Of a DNA stretch of 64,000 nucleotides, positions 21,505 through 31,838 are shown piece after piece. The stretch's first letter is position 1; every line of letters begins with the position of its first letter. Made by a program: the position numbers and the translations under genes. The stretch comes from Melitaea cinxia. Lineage: Eukaryota; Arthropoda; Insecta; Lepidoptera; Nymphalidae. The stretch spans positions 13,674,125-13,738,124 of the forward strand of contig NC_059412.1 of the NCBI RefSeq assembly GCF_905220565.1. The letters run 5' to 3'. Below the pieces are notes generated by a model. It worked only from the letters and a program-made list of their open reading frames with translations. It ran no database searches and was not told the origin of the DNA.

Positions 21505-24450
21505 TTATGATTGTAAATTGACTTGAGAAATAAAGTGCTCCTTTAATTTTCGTTTGAAGGAGACAAGGGAAGGACTTTTTTGGATACTTTCTGGGAGTTT
21601 GTTCCACAGTATAGAGGCGCGTACCGTAAATGAATTAAGTTTGAATTTTGTATTGCACTTTGGTACATCCAGCTTTGTTGTAATGCCAGGGCGCCTGGAA
21701 CGATTAGGAGAGGGTAGGAAGTGAAAACGGGATCGAAGATAAGAAGGAGAGTTTGGATCACGTAGGATATTATAGAGAGTAGATAGGATATGCATATCAC
21801 GGCGAAGGCGAATAGGGAGCCATTTGATCTGAGCACGGAAGTGAGAAATACGATCAAACTTTCGCAAGCCAAAAATGAAGCGTACTGCGAGATTCTGAAG
21901 TCGCTCCAACTTTCTAAGCAGCTCCTCTGTCACATCCAGATAGCATACATCGGCATAGTCAAGGATAGGTAGTAGAAGGGATTGCGCGAGCATATATTTG
22001 GTTTTGAAGGGAAGAAAATACTGGAGACGCTTGAGAGAGTGAATCGAGTAATGTATTCTCTTGCTGATTTCGTTAATGTGAGCTTTCCAAGACAGGTTGC
22101 AGTCCATAATAAGGCCCAAATTTCTAACCTTATCAGAGTAAGGGATTGGGACCCCAGAGTAACAGATTTTAGGTACCAACTCCCAGTCAAGTCTGCCTCT
22201 TAACCGACTGCTACCAATAATGATGGCTTGTGATTTTGCAGGATTTACTAGCAGACCAAAAGACTCAGCCCAGACCTGAACAGCAGCAAGATCATTATTT
22301 AAAATTCCAACAGCCTCATCCAACTCCGTCAAGCTGAAGTGTCGGTATATTTGTAGATCATCTGCATACAGATGGAAGGGAGAAGTGATAACACGGGAAA
22401 CATTATTAATAAAGACAGAAAACAGTAAAGGAGATAATACGCCACCTTGTGGAACGCCAGCAGTGAGGTCCATCCAATACGACGAGCTATCATCGAGAGT
22501 CACACACTGCTGGCGTCCAGAAAGATAAGAGTGAAACCAATCAATAGCTGTGGGTGAAATATTAACAGCTCGCAAGGTACCAAGAAGAATGTCGTAGTCA
22601 ACAGAGTTAAAGGCACTGCTGAAGTCCAGCAGAATCATGGCAGTGAGCTTGGTTTGATCCATCGCACACCGCACATCCTCCGAAACATTCAGCAGCGCTC
22701 CCACAGTGCTGTGGGATGGACGGAAACCGGATTGAAAAGGACATATGAGGTTGTGAGAGGAAAGATGGCTGTAAATTTGACTATGCACGACGGATTCTAG
22801 GACTTTGGAGAGTAGAGGAAGAATAGAAATAGGACGAAATTGAGAAGGATTAGTAGGATTGGCGGTTTTAGGAAGGGGTATGACTAGGGCTTTCTTCCAT
22901 AGTGATGGAAAGACATTGCATGTAAGTGAAAAGTTAATAATGTGTGTTATTACAGGTGCAATGTCCTCCAACACAGGAAGAATCATGTCGAGGCTGAGGC
23001 TATCGCTACCAATAGCCTTTGTTGATATGGAACGGACATGCTTCTTGATAGTTTCTTGTGAGACTGTTTCGAAAGAAAAGAGAGGTAGGTCTGGTGGAAC
23101 AAGAGTAGATAAAAATGAAAGAGTAGAAAATTTTGTATTAGAATCCACAATTATAGGAGGGGTAGTAAAGTAAGTATTTAAAGAGTTGAGATCAACGGAA
23201 CTTTTGCAAGTTACCGTGGATTTGCCCACACCTAATGACCTTAAGAATCTCCAAGCTTGCGCTTGGCAGAGATTCTGAATTGAAGAGTGGATGTAACGGC
23301 GTTTAGCATCCCTGCACAATCTGTTGCAGATGTTACGAAGCTTTTTGTACACATTCAAGTTTTCCTCCGTTGGATTTTTTTTGTTTTTCGTTTTCGCTCT
23401 ATCGCGTTTGGCCATTGTCCTTTTGATAACAGGTGTTAACCAGGGAGCAGGAAGATGTTTAATACGTACAGGTTTTACAGGTGCATGTGTGTCGTAAATT
23501 CTAATTAGTTCAGCAGTAAATGAGGTGACCATATCATTGATATTGCTTGCCGCGAGTGTAGTGGACCAATCAGTGTTTTTAATGTCCTCTCTCAAGCGTT
23601 CTAAATCCATATGCTTAAAATTTCGCTGAAAAAGAACTTTACCTCTAACCTTGGGTGGGCGTACTTTATATGCAAGAAAAATAAGGTCGTGGTGAGAAAA
23701 GGGGGCTGTCATTTGCCCATGAGAGATAGCAAGGTTAGGGTTAGAGATAAAGATGAGGTCGATGAGTGAAGGTCTACAGTTGGGAAAGTAATGTGTAGGT
23801 GCGGTAAAATTAAGAGTCTGCAGGTTCAATGATGATAAGATGGAATTCAAGGTGTTAGTTCTCATATCATTTTTTAGTAGGCATGTATTGAGATCACCCA
23901 TGCAAATCACATGATCGTATATGGGTACTAGTCTCTCTAGAATATCTTCGAGTGTGTCAAAATAATTAATTTTGTCACTAGGACAGTACAGAACGCCAAG
24001 CAGTATTTTTTTGTGACGGGTAATCAATTCTAGGAACAGATATTCCAGAGAGCCAGCAGCCTGAGGGCTAGATGCGCAAACAACAGTAGCGCGAATATGG
24101 CTGCGCAGGTAAATGCCCACACCACCACCACCCCGATCAGCACGGTCATTTCGGTATAGTTGGTAACCCGGAAGAGAACAGTATGTGGATGGGATTGAGG
24201 GTTTGAGCCAAGTTTCAGAAACGAGGACACCGTCGACTATGCCGGTGCTAAATGATGTGAGAAGATCCGAGTAATGAGCTAAAATGCTCTGCGCATTGAT
24301 ATGCACAAAAGAGAGGGAGTTAAGGTCATTAAGAAAAACTTTAGATAGCTTCTCTTCGAGTAGATCCGAATCAGATAGCGAAGAGCTAATACTACTTTCA
24401 GCACTTGCATATTCATCTGAGGAGCAAGTTATATAATCATCGTCAAACAT
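21505..24450 (-). CDS. LINE ORF2: endonuclease and reverse transcriptase
   Basis: This 981-residue protein is the enzyme of target-primed reverse transcription. Its apurinic-type endonuclease nicks chromosomal DNA and its reverse transcriptase copies the element RNA from the nick. The endonuclease domain (about residues 45-265) shows HINAQSI (50-56), SETWL (78-82), a DRGGGGVGIYL loop (105-115), GDLN (185-188), SLIDLIFIS (228-236) and SHHDLIFL (252-259). The reverse transcriptase (about 500-770) shows FRPISILP (538-545), the DFSSAFNSVDYD aspartate motif (609-620), GVPQGGVLSPLLF (665-677) and the catalytic YADD (695-698). The C-terminal part is the usual LINE thumb and tail. I saw no missing key residue, stop or frameshift. 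The start is the first ATG of the frame. ORF1 lies 576 bp upstream on the same strand. Group placement (CR1/Jockey, perhaps Daphne/Kiri-like) is by overall look only. Confidence 0.9.
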   Translation of the reverse strand: MFDDDYITCSSDEYASAESSISSSLSDSDLLEEKLSKVFLNDLNSLSFVHINAQSILAHYSDLLTSFSTGIVDGVLVSETWLKPSIPSTYCSLPGYQLYRNDRADRGGGGVGIYLRSHIRATVVCASSPQAAGSLEYLFLELITRHKKILLGVLYCPSDKINYFDTLEDILERLVPIYDHVICMGDLNTCLLKNDMRTNTLNSILSSLNLQTLNFTAPTHYFPNCRPSLIDLIFISNPNLAISHGQMTAPFSHHDLIFLAYKVRPPKVRGKVLFQRNFKHMDLERLREDIKNTDWSTTLAASNINDMVTSFTAELIRIYDTHAPVKPVRIKHLPAPWLTPVIKRTMAKRDRAKTKNKKNPTEENLNVYKKLRNICNRLCRDAKRRYIHSSIQNLCQAQAWRFLRSLGVGKSTVTCKSSVDLNSLNTYFTTPPIIVDSNTKFSTLSFLSTLVPPDLPLFSFETVSQETIKKHVRSISTKAIGSDSLSLDMILPVLEDIAPVITHIINFSLTCNVFPSLWKKALVIPLPKTANPTNPSQFRPISILPLLSKVLESVVHSQIYSHLSSHNLICPFQSGFRPSHSTVGALLNVSEDVRCAMDQTKLTAMILLDFSSAFNSVDYDILLGTLRAVNISPTAIDWFHSYLSGRQQCVTLDDSSSYWMDLTAGVPQGGVLSPLLFSVFINNVSRVITSPFHLYADDLQIYRHFSLTELDEAVGILNNDLAAVQVWAESFGLLVNPAKSQAIIIGSSRLRGRLDWELVPKICYSGVPIPYSDKVRNLGLIMDCNLSWKAHINEISKRIHYSIHSLKRLQYFLPFKTKYMLAQSLLLPILDYADVCYLDVTEELLRKLERLQNLAVRFIFGLRKFDRISHFRAQIKWLPIRLRRDMHILSTLYNILRDPNSPSYLRSRFHFLPSPNRSRRPGITTKLDVPKCNTKFKLNSFTVRASILWNKLPESIQKSPSLVSFKRKLKEHFISQVNLQS

Positions 24451-25026
24451 AATAAATACTAAAAATATTAATTGTAAAGTAATAAAATGTATCTATAAAT
24501 ATATAAATAAATAACTTAAAATAAGGTTATATTAATAATATCAATAAATAAATAATATATATGTATCTTATTTTTATATATTATATAAATAAAAAATTAA
24601 TAATAATACAGATGAAAAAAAAAATTTAAAAAAAAATCAAAACTACAAATAGCACTATTTCTCATGTATAAGTTGACTAGACGATTAAATATTAACTATA
24701 AGATTAATAAAAACACTCATTAAAAAAAAAAGTTATACAAACAAAAAAAAAATTTAAATGTACAGAAGCAACAAAAGATTTACAGTGGAACGAAACGTAA
24801 TTTGCATGACGTTACCTTAGACTATTTTGGCAAATGACAGATGACAGTTTACAATTTTGTGTTTGTTTTTATTTATAATTTCGTGCGGTGAATTTAAATT
24901 AAAATAAGAAATAGCAAGGTAACAAAGAACAAAGACAAGAAAAAATGTTACGATTACCCAATACTTAAATTTACAAAAGTGATATCGATATTAGACTGTA
25001 TGAACTATGCATAATATACAAGATAA

Positions 25027-25716
25027 TCATTTAATATTATTGCAAGACTGCTCACTGTTTGGATGCTGCGAAATGATTTGTTTCAACTCCGATAAACTGG
25101 TTATTTTCTTTCGGGACTTATCTGGTAGCAAAATAACAATAACACCATCAGCTGTCCAGCATTTCTTCATACCGAAATGACTGCGTGCCGCCACAAAGAT
25201 CTCCTGTCGGGGTTTTGTTAAAAATTCTGATATTGTGATTTTAGTCCCCCTCAAGCTAGTTTTGGCTTTCCATGCTCTAGAGCGAAGTTCCAAATCAGAA
25301 AAACGAACAAGTATGGGGCGAGCAGAATCTCTTTTTGCACCCAGTCTGTGGCAAGAACTAAGATGTTCTGATCTTATATCAGGTATCTTCATCTGGTTGG
25401 ATAACAATGCAATGACACTCTTCCGCACATCCTCATCCTTATCCTCCTTGATCCCATGGACAAGAAGAAGCTTTCTACGGGCCCGTGTCTCCAGTTGATC
25501 CATGCCTAGAACCACCAGTTCAATTTGGGACTTAAGCAAGCCAAGAGTCTTCCATACTAAGGATTTAAACGTAGAGAAGTCCGCTGCCAGGGATTTAACA
25601 GTGGAAGTTGCAGTACTCGGTAAATTAAGGTTCTTCTCAAATTCGTCCATCCTGTTATTAATACTTGCAGAGAGTTCTTCCATAGTTTTCTGAAGATGCT
25701 CTACTGAACTGTTCAT
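25027..25716 (-). CDS. LINE ORF1: RNA-binding/coiled-coil protein
   Basis: A 229-residue protein upstream of the enzyme ORF, in the position of the nucleic-acid-binding ORF1 that packages LINE RNA. Residues about 1-45 and 55-80 look like coiled coil (VEHLQKTMEELSASINNRMD). Residues about 80-215 contain RRKLLLVHGIKED, SCHRLGAK, RPILVRFSDLELRSRAWKAK and a late ADGVIVILLPDKSRKKI. This layout resembles the FP25K-like ORF1 proteins of insect LINEs, where a short fold with a 'VHGI/V' strand, a Cys-His-Arg-x-Gly turn and a conserved RPILVRF strand follows a coiled coil. No CCHC zinc knuckle is visible. It has no stops. It belongs to the same transcript as ORF2. The product has no host role that I can infer. 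Confidence 0.75.
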   Translation of the reverse strand: MNSSVEHLQKTMEELSASINNRMDEFEKNLNLPSTATSTVKSLAADFSTFKSLVWKTLGLLKSQIELVVLGMDQLETRARRKLLLVHGIKEDKDEDVRKSVIALLSNQMKIPDIRSEHLSSCHRLGAKRDSARPILVRFSDLELRSRAWKAKTSLRGTKITISEFLTKPRQEIFVAARSHFGMKKCWTADGVIVILLPDKSRKKITSLSELKQIISQHPNSEQSCNNIK

Positions 25717-25882
25717 CTTGAAGGTTTAAGTTTAATATTTTGTGGGAAAGTGTGTGGAGATAGTCAACTTACACTATGTTAACTTAAATTTTGTACATAT
25801 ATATTTAAAACAGTTTTAAAACGAAAATAACTAAGAGCACATAAAAATACGTCTATTCACTTTCGTGTCTACCCGCCGAAAA

Positions 25883-25925
25883 AAAGTAGACATATCTTAC
25901 TTTATGTGTAAGATATGTCTACTTT
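25883..25925. repeat. Perfect 18-bp inverted repeat with 7-nt loop
   Basis: Arms 25883-25900 and 25908-25925 are exact reverse complements (AAAGTAGACATATCTTAC inward), loop TTTATGT. It lies at or just beyond the presumed LINE 5' end. Confidence 0.9.
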
Positions 25926-26172
25926 CTACAGATATTTCAGATATCAATTGATTTGAATCATTTTTATAACTAATTTAAGTCTGTTTTAAATTAAATCACA
26001 AATAATTTTATTTAAATAAAAAAGAGTCACCAAAATGTATGTAGCACAGCTCATTATTTCGGAAAATATGTGACAACTAGGATAGTATTTGTCTTTTTTA
26101 TGTTCTTTAAAGAAAAGTTTTGTATGAAAGAAAATTATCGAATGATGAAAGAAAATATTCGGTATATTCTCA

Positions 26173-26630
26173 ATAATTGTGTTTGCTCGCCAACGAAAAA
26201 AACCGACTTAAATTACATCGACAAGTAATACAACGTAGGTAGATGAAAAAATAGTCCAGTAAACACGTTTTATCAAAGATTACTCAAAAAGTTGTTATCA
26301 GATCTCGATACAATTTAAATTTGACCACATGATAAACATCGGCTTTCGATTAAATTCAAAATCATCAAAATCGGTACACCCAGTAAAAAGTTATACGGTA
26401 TCAACGTAGGTCAACGAAAAAATAGTCAAGTAAAAACGCATTATTATTTTTAACTCGTAAAGTAGTTGTTAGATCTCAAATAAATTTAAATGGGACCAAA
26501 TGACACGCACCACCTTTCGATTAACCCACTCAAAATTTCTGAAGTAACATAGATTATATATATATATATTATAAATATATATACAGTCGAATTGAGAACA
26601 TTCTCCTTTTTTGGAAGTCGTTTAAAAAAA
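26173..26630 (+). mobile_element. Repeat A copy with a partly duplicated interior
   Basis: Left end GCTCGCCAACGAAAAAAACC; right end CCTTTTTTGGAAGTCGTTTA. GACGAAAAAATAGTC-type blocks occur twice, and a TA run interrupts near 26555-26580. Confidence 0.6.
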
Positions 26631-26754
26631 TAGCTCAAATTTCTGTGAGTCAGCTAGTTTTCTTATAAAGTAGATACAGAAATAAAATTATACATAATAG
26701 TAATGTGGTATTTTATGTATATATAATAAAAATGTAGTGCACGTAAATAAACAA

Positions 26755-27180
26755 AACGGCTAAGTGCGAGTCGGACTCGCGCACTGAAGGTTCCGTACAA
26801 ACAAAATTATTAAAAATATTTTTATTCTGTGATGTAATTAAAAATTTATGCTTTTTGAATTTTTTCCTTTATCTGTGCTATAAGAGGTTACTTCGTACCC
26901 AATTTCAAGATTCTGAGTTCACAGGAAGTACCCTGTAGGTTTTGATGCCTTTGCGAGTGTCAAAAATTTGCAGGATAAACTGCTGATGATTTTAATTGCG
27001 TTGGCTTCGAAGCTTGATTTTTTAAAACTCCAAGATACAGAAGACCTGAGTATTTGATATGAATTTTAGCTTGATACCTTTACGAGTTCCTGAGAAAAAG
27101 TATCTTGACAGACAGACGGACAACAAAGTGATCCTATAAGGGTTCCGTATTTTTTTCTTTTGAAGTACGGATCCCTAAAA
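26755..27180. repeat. Dispersed repeat with GGTTCCGTAC-type ends
   Basis: Begins GCTAAGTGCGAGTCGGACTC..GGTTCCGTAC and ends GGGTTCCGTA..AAGTACGGATCCCTAAAAA, so the ends are loosely inverted. It carries GACAGACAGACGGACAACAA. Known by appearance from other moth and butterfly sequences; class uncertain. Confidence 0.45.
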
Positions 27181-27332
27181 ATCAATCGAATAAAAACAGT
27201 AGTTTAGGTACAATATAGGATTTAAGTATTGTTATTGCAACCGTTGGTCGGTAAAAAACACTATATACGACTAACAATCAATAGCTGTCAAATACGAGTA
27301 ACATTCCATAGTTTTTTTTTTCTAAAACTAGA

Positions 27333-27655
27333 CTGCTGTGTGGCTACGGCACTAAAAAATTTAGCCACCCCCTCTCTTCCCGTGGGTGTCGTAAGAGGCG
27401 ACTAAGGGATAACAAGGTTCCATAACCACCTTGGAACTTAAGAAGACGACCGGTGGCGGGATAACCATCCAACTGCTGGCTTTGAAATACACAGGCCGAA
27501 GACGGGCAGCAGCGTCTTCGGTGCGACAAAGCCAGTACTGCGGTCACCAACCCGCCTGCCCAGCGTGGTGACTATGGGCAACACACATGAGTTCACGTTA
27601 TTTTTGGCGTAAACTTGTGGAGGCCTATGTCCAGCAGTGGGCTGTAATGATGATG
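27333..27655 (+). mobile_element. SINE-like element C
   Basis: Head CTGCTGTGTGGCTACGGCAC, hairpin CCGAAGACG/CGTCTTCGG, tail GGAGGCCTATGTCCAGCAG and a short ATGATG run. Confidence 0.7.
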
Positions 27656-28034
27656 AGACTGACCTCTTAAACTGTTAAGGTACTTTTATATAAATTTTAT
27701 TGTTCTTTTTAATAGACTCGCTTTATAAGCAAATCACGTAGGCTCTGTTATTTTAGGTTCCTTAAGGGCCTTGTACCATTAAACTGAGTTTATTTAGGAT
27801 GCGAATTTATTACCAGCGCGGGTTTTATGAAGATCGTGCGCTTTGTAAGTGGAATTCACGTAAAGTTAGTGTTATACGCACCATTAGTTCGTTCGATGTA
27901 CTATTCAAATGATATTAGAGAAACGTGTCTTTTATCTTTGGTACTTATAAGTTTTGTGTTTAGTATAATATTTACTTTTTTTATATAATATTTACAAAAT
28001 TTGTTTTATTAATAAAAACATGTTGAGGATTAGT
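27656..28034. other. No gene seen
   Basis: Nothing recognisable apart from AT-rich sequence. Confidence 0.45.
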
Positions 28035-28283
28035 TACTATAATTATGTTCCTATGGTAAGCAACTTTATGGTTGTTATAGGTAACAGTCAACAGTCAACT
28101 GTTATAGCATTTTTTTTATACATATACATAGAAATAATACATATATAATAAATAAATAAATTCAAATATGACATCCAGACTCAGGCGCAAATCAAACACT
28201 TAACACCCGGAGCAGATTCCAGGGACATTACAAATTGAACCAATGGGCTGGTCGCAAACTGCGTCAAAGGGCTAGTCGAAAAA
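28035..28283 (-). mobile_element. tRNA-derived SINE, second family (SINE-2), degraded
   Basis: The complement of the SINE-2 tail (TTCCTATGGTAAGCAACTTT) is followed by degraded head traces (GACTCAGGCGCAAATC, AACTGCGTCAA). It resembles copies at 42532 and 62462. Confidence 0.5.
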
Positions 28284-28959
28284 GTCGAAATTCACGTTCG
28301 TACATGTGAAATCACACGACGCAACTGATAGGCTATAAAATAGCGTATTATGCCTCATTAAAACACTTAACTTTGGTTCACATATCAATCAGTCATAAAA
28401 ATATTAAAAATTGAATGTGACTGAAACGAAGTGGAACAACTAGTATCAATAATTTAATTTTAATTAGAGGTTTTTTGTTTTTATTTAATTCTTTTGAGGA
28501 AATTAATTACTTTAGATCATTACGTTTTTTTCGCTCTACATTTTTTTTATATTAATATTTTCATTTTCATTTAAAATGAGTAAATGTTATGAAAAATAAT
28601 TTTAGAAAATTTATTGCGAAGAAGAATAATTAATACATCAAGGAAGTAATACTTACTTAATTTTAAAGACCAAAAGAATTTTTCTGTTCACGTCATGATC
28701 ATAATTGATACGTTCAAACTATAGTCTACTATCCTATCCAAATATTGAAAAAATAATTAATAAACTTTCCTTTTAAACTCTTTTCCTTTAAACTTCTTTA
28801 AAGACCTGGCGAACTTTATATCACCTTATTTTTTTTTAATATAATAATTACATAATATAAAAATAAATAAAATAAAATAAATTTTATTGGTAACAAACAA
28901 TAAACACACTGCTTACATAAGTTAAAACGGAACAATTTTTTATCTTAATATAAAATTTC
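28284..28959. other. No gene seen
   Basis: Very AT-rich, no recognised repeat. Confidence 0.45.
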
Positions 28960-29341
28960 AAAGCTATATATAAAAATAAAAAAAAAATATGATGTTACCA
29001 ATCGGACGCTCACTCAGTATCGTTGAGACATCGTTGCCCCAACACTGATTTTCAGTGAGCACCCTGTATATGAAGACAATAAGGAAGTACAGCGCGGACA
29101 GCGATAACATTAAAAAAATAAACATATAAAAAACAAATAAACAGCAGGAAAACAGGAGTATACTTATGGTAAGAAATAACAAAAAAAAAAAAAAAAAACA
29201 AAATAATAACAATAAGTAATATAAGACGACAAAAATGCAGCATCAAAAAAAAAAATAAAAAAAATCATGTAGTAAATAATAAATAATACAGCTATATACA
29301 CACATATATATTTTACCTTCACTTTTAAAACAGAGTTCAAC

Positions 29342-29640
29342 TCAAGCACTTTTTTGTTTTTGTAGCAAGTAAATTTTGTATTTAAATTTAAAATTAGATG
29401 TTGTATTTAAATTCCGAATGGGAGGTAGCAAGTCGTTCCAGCACTTGGTAGCCGCGAACTGAAAACTTCCTCGTAAAGCTGCTGATCTCTGTTTTGGGAT
29501 TTGGAGCCTAAATAAGGAAGACCTTGGGACATGTTCATTGGTGTTATCTTTTAACCAGTGTAGCTTGCTATATAAATATTGTGGCACGCGATATTTAATT
29601 ATTCCAAATAATAGAGTGGCGAAATGTAGCTGCATTCGGT
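29342..29640 (-). pseudogene. LINE b ORF2, C-terminal end
   Basis: Frame reads QLHFATLLFGIIK, then IPKQRSAALRGSFQFAATK, CWNDLLPPIRN and FKFKYKIYLL before the stop. 'FxxxxxxxWNxLPxxIR..xxxFKxxLKxxL' is the classic C-terminus of CR1/Jockey-type ORF2 proteins. It is the downstream part of LINE b; the reverse transcriptase core is missing. Confidence 0.7.
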
Positions 29641-30667
29641 AATTTATTTATTTTATTTTATTTTCAAATTTTGAAAACTTACAGCTAAATTACAAATATA
29701 TAAAAAAAAAAAATAATCAAGGTACGGCCAATTACAAGTTTTCGCAAATAGTATGATGGACATATGAAATAAAATAAATTTAATATAAGATCGAAAACAA
29801 TAATTACGCAAACAACTCCATACAACGGCCAAGAACACACTACTTCTAAAATAAATATACTACCGTTGATTTGCGAAAAAATCGATACACAACGCTCTTT
29901 GTAGTCTTGTCACAGTTGTGTTAAACATATCAATATCGACCCTCCGGCACACCGCATTGAACAACCGACAAGCTCTGATCATGAATGAATTCTGCCTATA
30001 GATACTACGGGTGGCAGGAGTGTAAAGAAGATAATGTTTTCGTAATTGAGCTGATGGTATGCGCAGTCCAATTTTGTTCACCAGCTCGGCTACATCCATC
30101 GACCCATTTGCAATTTTAAATAAAAAGGCAATATCCGCTATTATTCTTCGCTGTCGCAAAGGAAGTAAGTGAAACTTTCGGCATCGGCTGAAATAGTCCG
30201 GCAAATATGTTTTGAAACGATATTGTATGAACCTTAAGAACTTTTTTTGAATATTTTCTAAACGTGAGATATATATATCATAATTGGGGTTCCACACCTG
30301 AGAAGCGTATTCGAGGTGACAACGTACAAAAGCGTAATATAAAATTATGATCGTTTTAATGTTTTTAAAATCTTTTGATGACCTAATGATGAATCCTAGT
30401 GCCTTATTTGCCTTACTAACTATGTTTGAAATGTGGGCATCAAATATGAGCTTTGAGTCGAATGTTACCCCAAGATCTCTGATAGCGTTAACTCTAATTA
30501 TTGCGATACCAGATAATGTGTATTGGCAAATTATTGATTTAGGCTTGCGTGTAAAAGTACAAACATAGCATTTTGAGATGTTCAAGTCCAGTTTGTTTTT
30601 TGTACAGTAAATTCGGAACCGATCCAGATCGCCTTGCAGGTCAATAGTATCCTCATATGAACTTATA
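29641..30667 (-). pseudogene. LINE a ORF2, 3' part (5'-truncated)
   Basis: Coding begins near 30665 (SSYEDTIDLQGDLDRF, CTKNKLDLNISKCYV) and stays open to the stop at 29860. Then comes a 3' region ending in AATAAA-type repeats near 29641. Residues read IRDLGVTFDSKLIFDAHI, YYAFVRCHLEYASQVWNP and LENIQKKFLRFIQYRF. This is the region after the catalytic YADD motif, where LINE proteins have xxDLGVxxDxxLxFxxHI and LEYxxxVWxP. The catalytic domain is absent, as expected from 5' truncation on insertion. The clean frame suggests it is younger than LINE b, into which it inserted. Confidence 0.7.
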
Positions 30668-30815
30668 TTATTTTAAATTGTTACCATTATTTAAGTATGG
30701 AGTAACATGGGCACGAGGTGGAATTTTGAAGCAGTACCGAGCACATGCATTTTGTACACGTTGTATAACGTTTTTGGTGCGAGCAAGTAATCGTGGCCAA
30801 GTGACTGCATCAGCG
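30668..30815 (-). pseudogene. LINE b ORF2, upstream piece
   Basis: Minus-strand frame FNYADAVTWPRLLARTKN, IQRVQNACARYCFKIPPRAH, VTPYLN matches the 'xYxDxxx..xxxxxIQxxQNxCxRFxFxIPRRxHVTPxLN' stretch of LINE proteins. Its natural continuation is at 29640 on the other side of LINE a. It starts beside a Helitron helicase remnant. Confidence 0.6.
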
Positions 30816-30818
30816 TAG

Positions 30819-31118
30819 TTAAACTAAAGAGTTTAGAAATTCAGTAGGGAAGTTGACACTTTCTTCAATGGATACCGTCGGGTCTATTGATTTATATATT
30901 TTCTCTTTACCAGGTATTTTCTTTAGAATATTAAAATTGATATTGTCAACAATATTATTTTTAGCAGCCAAAATTGCTCTTTGAAATAACCACTTTACGT
31001 TGATATAATTCTGAATAATATTTGGATAAATTTTGTCGATTAGTTCGTTTTCAGTAGTGGTCATGTTAAAAAAGTATTTAACCTTCACGCGGTCGCGCGA
31101 TGTTTTGTTTACGGCCAA
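30819..31118 (-). pseudogene. Helitron helicase fragment
   Basis: A 99-codon frame reads LIDKIYPNI, WLFQRAILAAKNNIVDNIN, ILKKIPGKEKIYKSID and FPTEFLNSLV. This is the C-terminal part of the PIF1-type helicase of Helitron Rep-Hel proteins, which unwinds DNA in rolling-circle transposition. It stops where the LINE b fragment begins, so 'SGLPPHxLxLKxGxPIxLLRN' and later blocks are lost. The homologous piece at 34307 is on the opposite strand. Confidence 0.75.
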
Positions 31119-31134
31119 AAATATCTAGAAGGTA

Positions 31135-31405
31135 TCGATCCAATTTCCTGCTCAAAATACGGAGCAGCCCGACTGGGGTAGTACCTCGACCTTACAGAAG
31201 ATCACAGCTAAATAATACTGCTTTCAAGCAATGTTGTGTTCTGTTGTTGAGTAAGGTGACCAGAGCTCCTGAGGGGGGATTGGGGATTGGGTCGGCAACG
31301 CGCTTGCGATGCTTCTGGTGTTGCAGGTGTCTATAAGCTACGGTAATCTCTTACCATCAGGTGAGCCGTACGCTTGTTTGCCGACCTAGTGATATAAAAA
31401 AAAAA
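31135..31405 (+). mobile_element. Repeat E, poly-A tailed
   Basis: TTTCCTGCTCAAAATACGGA to CCGACCTAGTGATATAAAAA with the hairpin at 31214-31235 (one mismatch and one G-T pair). Confidence 0.6.
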
Positions 31406-31634
31406 ACTTCAAAATAAGGGCTCATTGATAACTTCTTTCCTTTTCGTTTCGAAATCGTTTGTTTCCTGTTCAAATAGAACTAACTCTGGCGGGTGATACC
31501 GGGCTCTTATATATTCAGAGAGCTAGGCTCTAGGATATTTGAGAAAGTTTGAGAATATTTTCTTTCTCACGCCTTCTAGAATGTTCTCGGCATTGTCGTC
31601 CGCCGTAACAATAGGTTCTGTAGCTGTAGAATAC
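31406..31634. other. No gene; candidate regulatory motifs
   Basis: Contains the inverted pair GAGAAAG...CTTTCTC (about 31540-31567) and a heat-shock-element-like trimer just downstream. Confidence 0.35.
31574..31586. promoter_or_regulatory. Heat-shock-element-like trimer
   Basis: TTC-TA-GAA-TG-TTC fits three inverted nTTCn/nGAAn units with exact 5-bp phasing, the site bound by heat shock factor. No gene is seen next to it, so it may be chance. Confidence 0.35.
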
Positions 31635-31838
31635 GTAGTAAAGGCGCGAAATTTATAAACTTAAATTTTAAAATGTTTTCAGGACTAATTTGAATTACTA
31701 AAAGTATGTTGCTTTAACTCCAAAATATAAGTTAACTACTGTTGTATAAATACATAAAATTTAATAACCTTATTATAGTAACAAATGTAATTTAAGACTT
31801 TATTGAAATTGGAATTTTAAATTTCGCGCCATTACTAC
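31635..31838. mobile_element. MITE candidate with 21-bp inverted ends
   Basis: Left end 31635-31655 and right end 31818-31838 are inverted copies (GTAGTAAWGGCGCGAAATTT inward) with one difference. The interior is AT-rich with no coding. No target duplication was identified. Confidence 0.5.

Larger units (their letters stand above)
21155..25860 (-). mobile_element. CR1/Jockey-group LINE with both ORFs open
   Basis: Covers, on the minus strand, a short 5' region, ORF1 (25716-25027), a 576-bp AT-rich spacer, ORF2 (24450-21505) and a 3' region. The 3' region has TTGACTGGAAGAGATCTCTT, GGATAAGTCCACCTTTG and AGTGCAATAAAGTAT, as usual in lepidopteran LINEs of this group. The 3' end near 21155 lies about 25 bp from the TTAA MITE. 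The 5' boundary is approximate. Two uninterrupted ORFs suggest a young copy. Confidence 0.8.
28960..30815 (-). mobile_element. LINE b remnant, split by LINE a
   Basis: Two minus-strand coding pieces (30815-30668, then 29640-29342) belong to one reverse-transcriptase C-terminal region in the correct order. They are separated by a different LINE (30667-29641). A 3' region follows down to an A-rich tail at about 28960-28990. Confidence 0.55.

Noticed and set aside
22859..23173. 104-codon plus-strand frame
   Set aside because: It lies antisense within the LINE ORF2.
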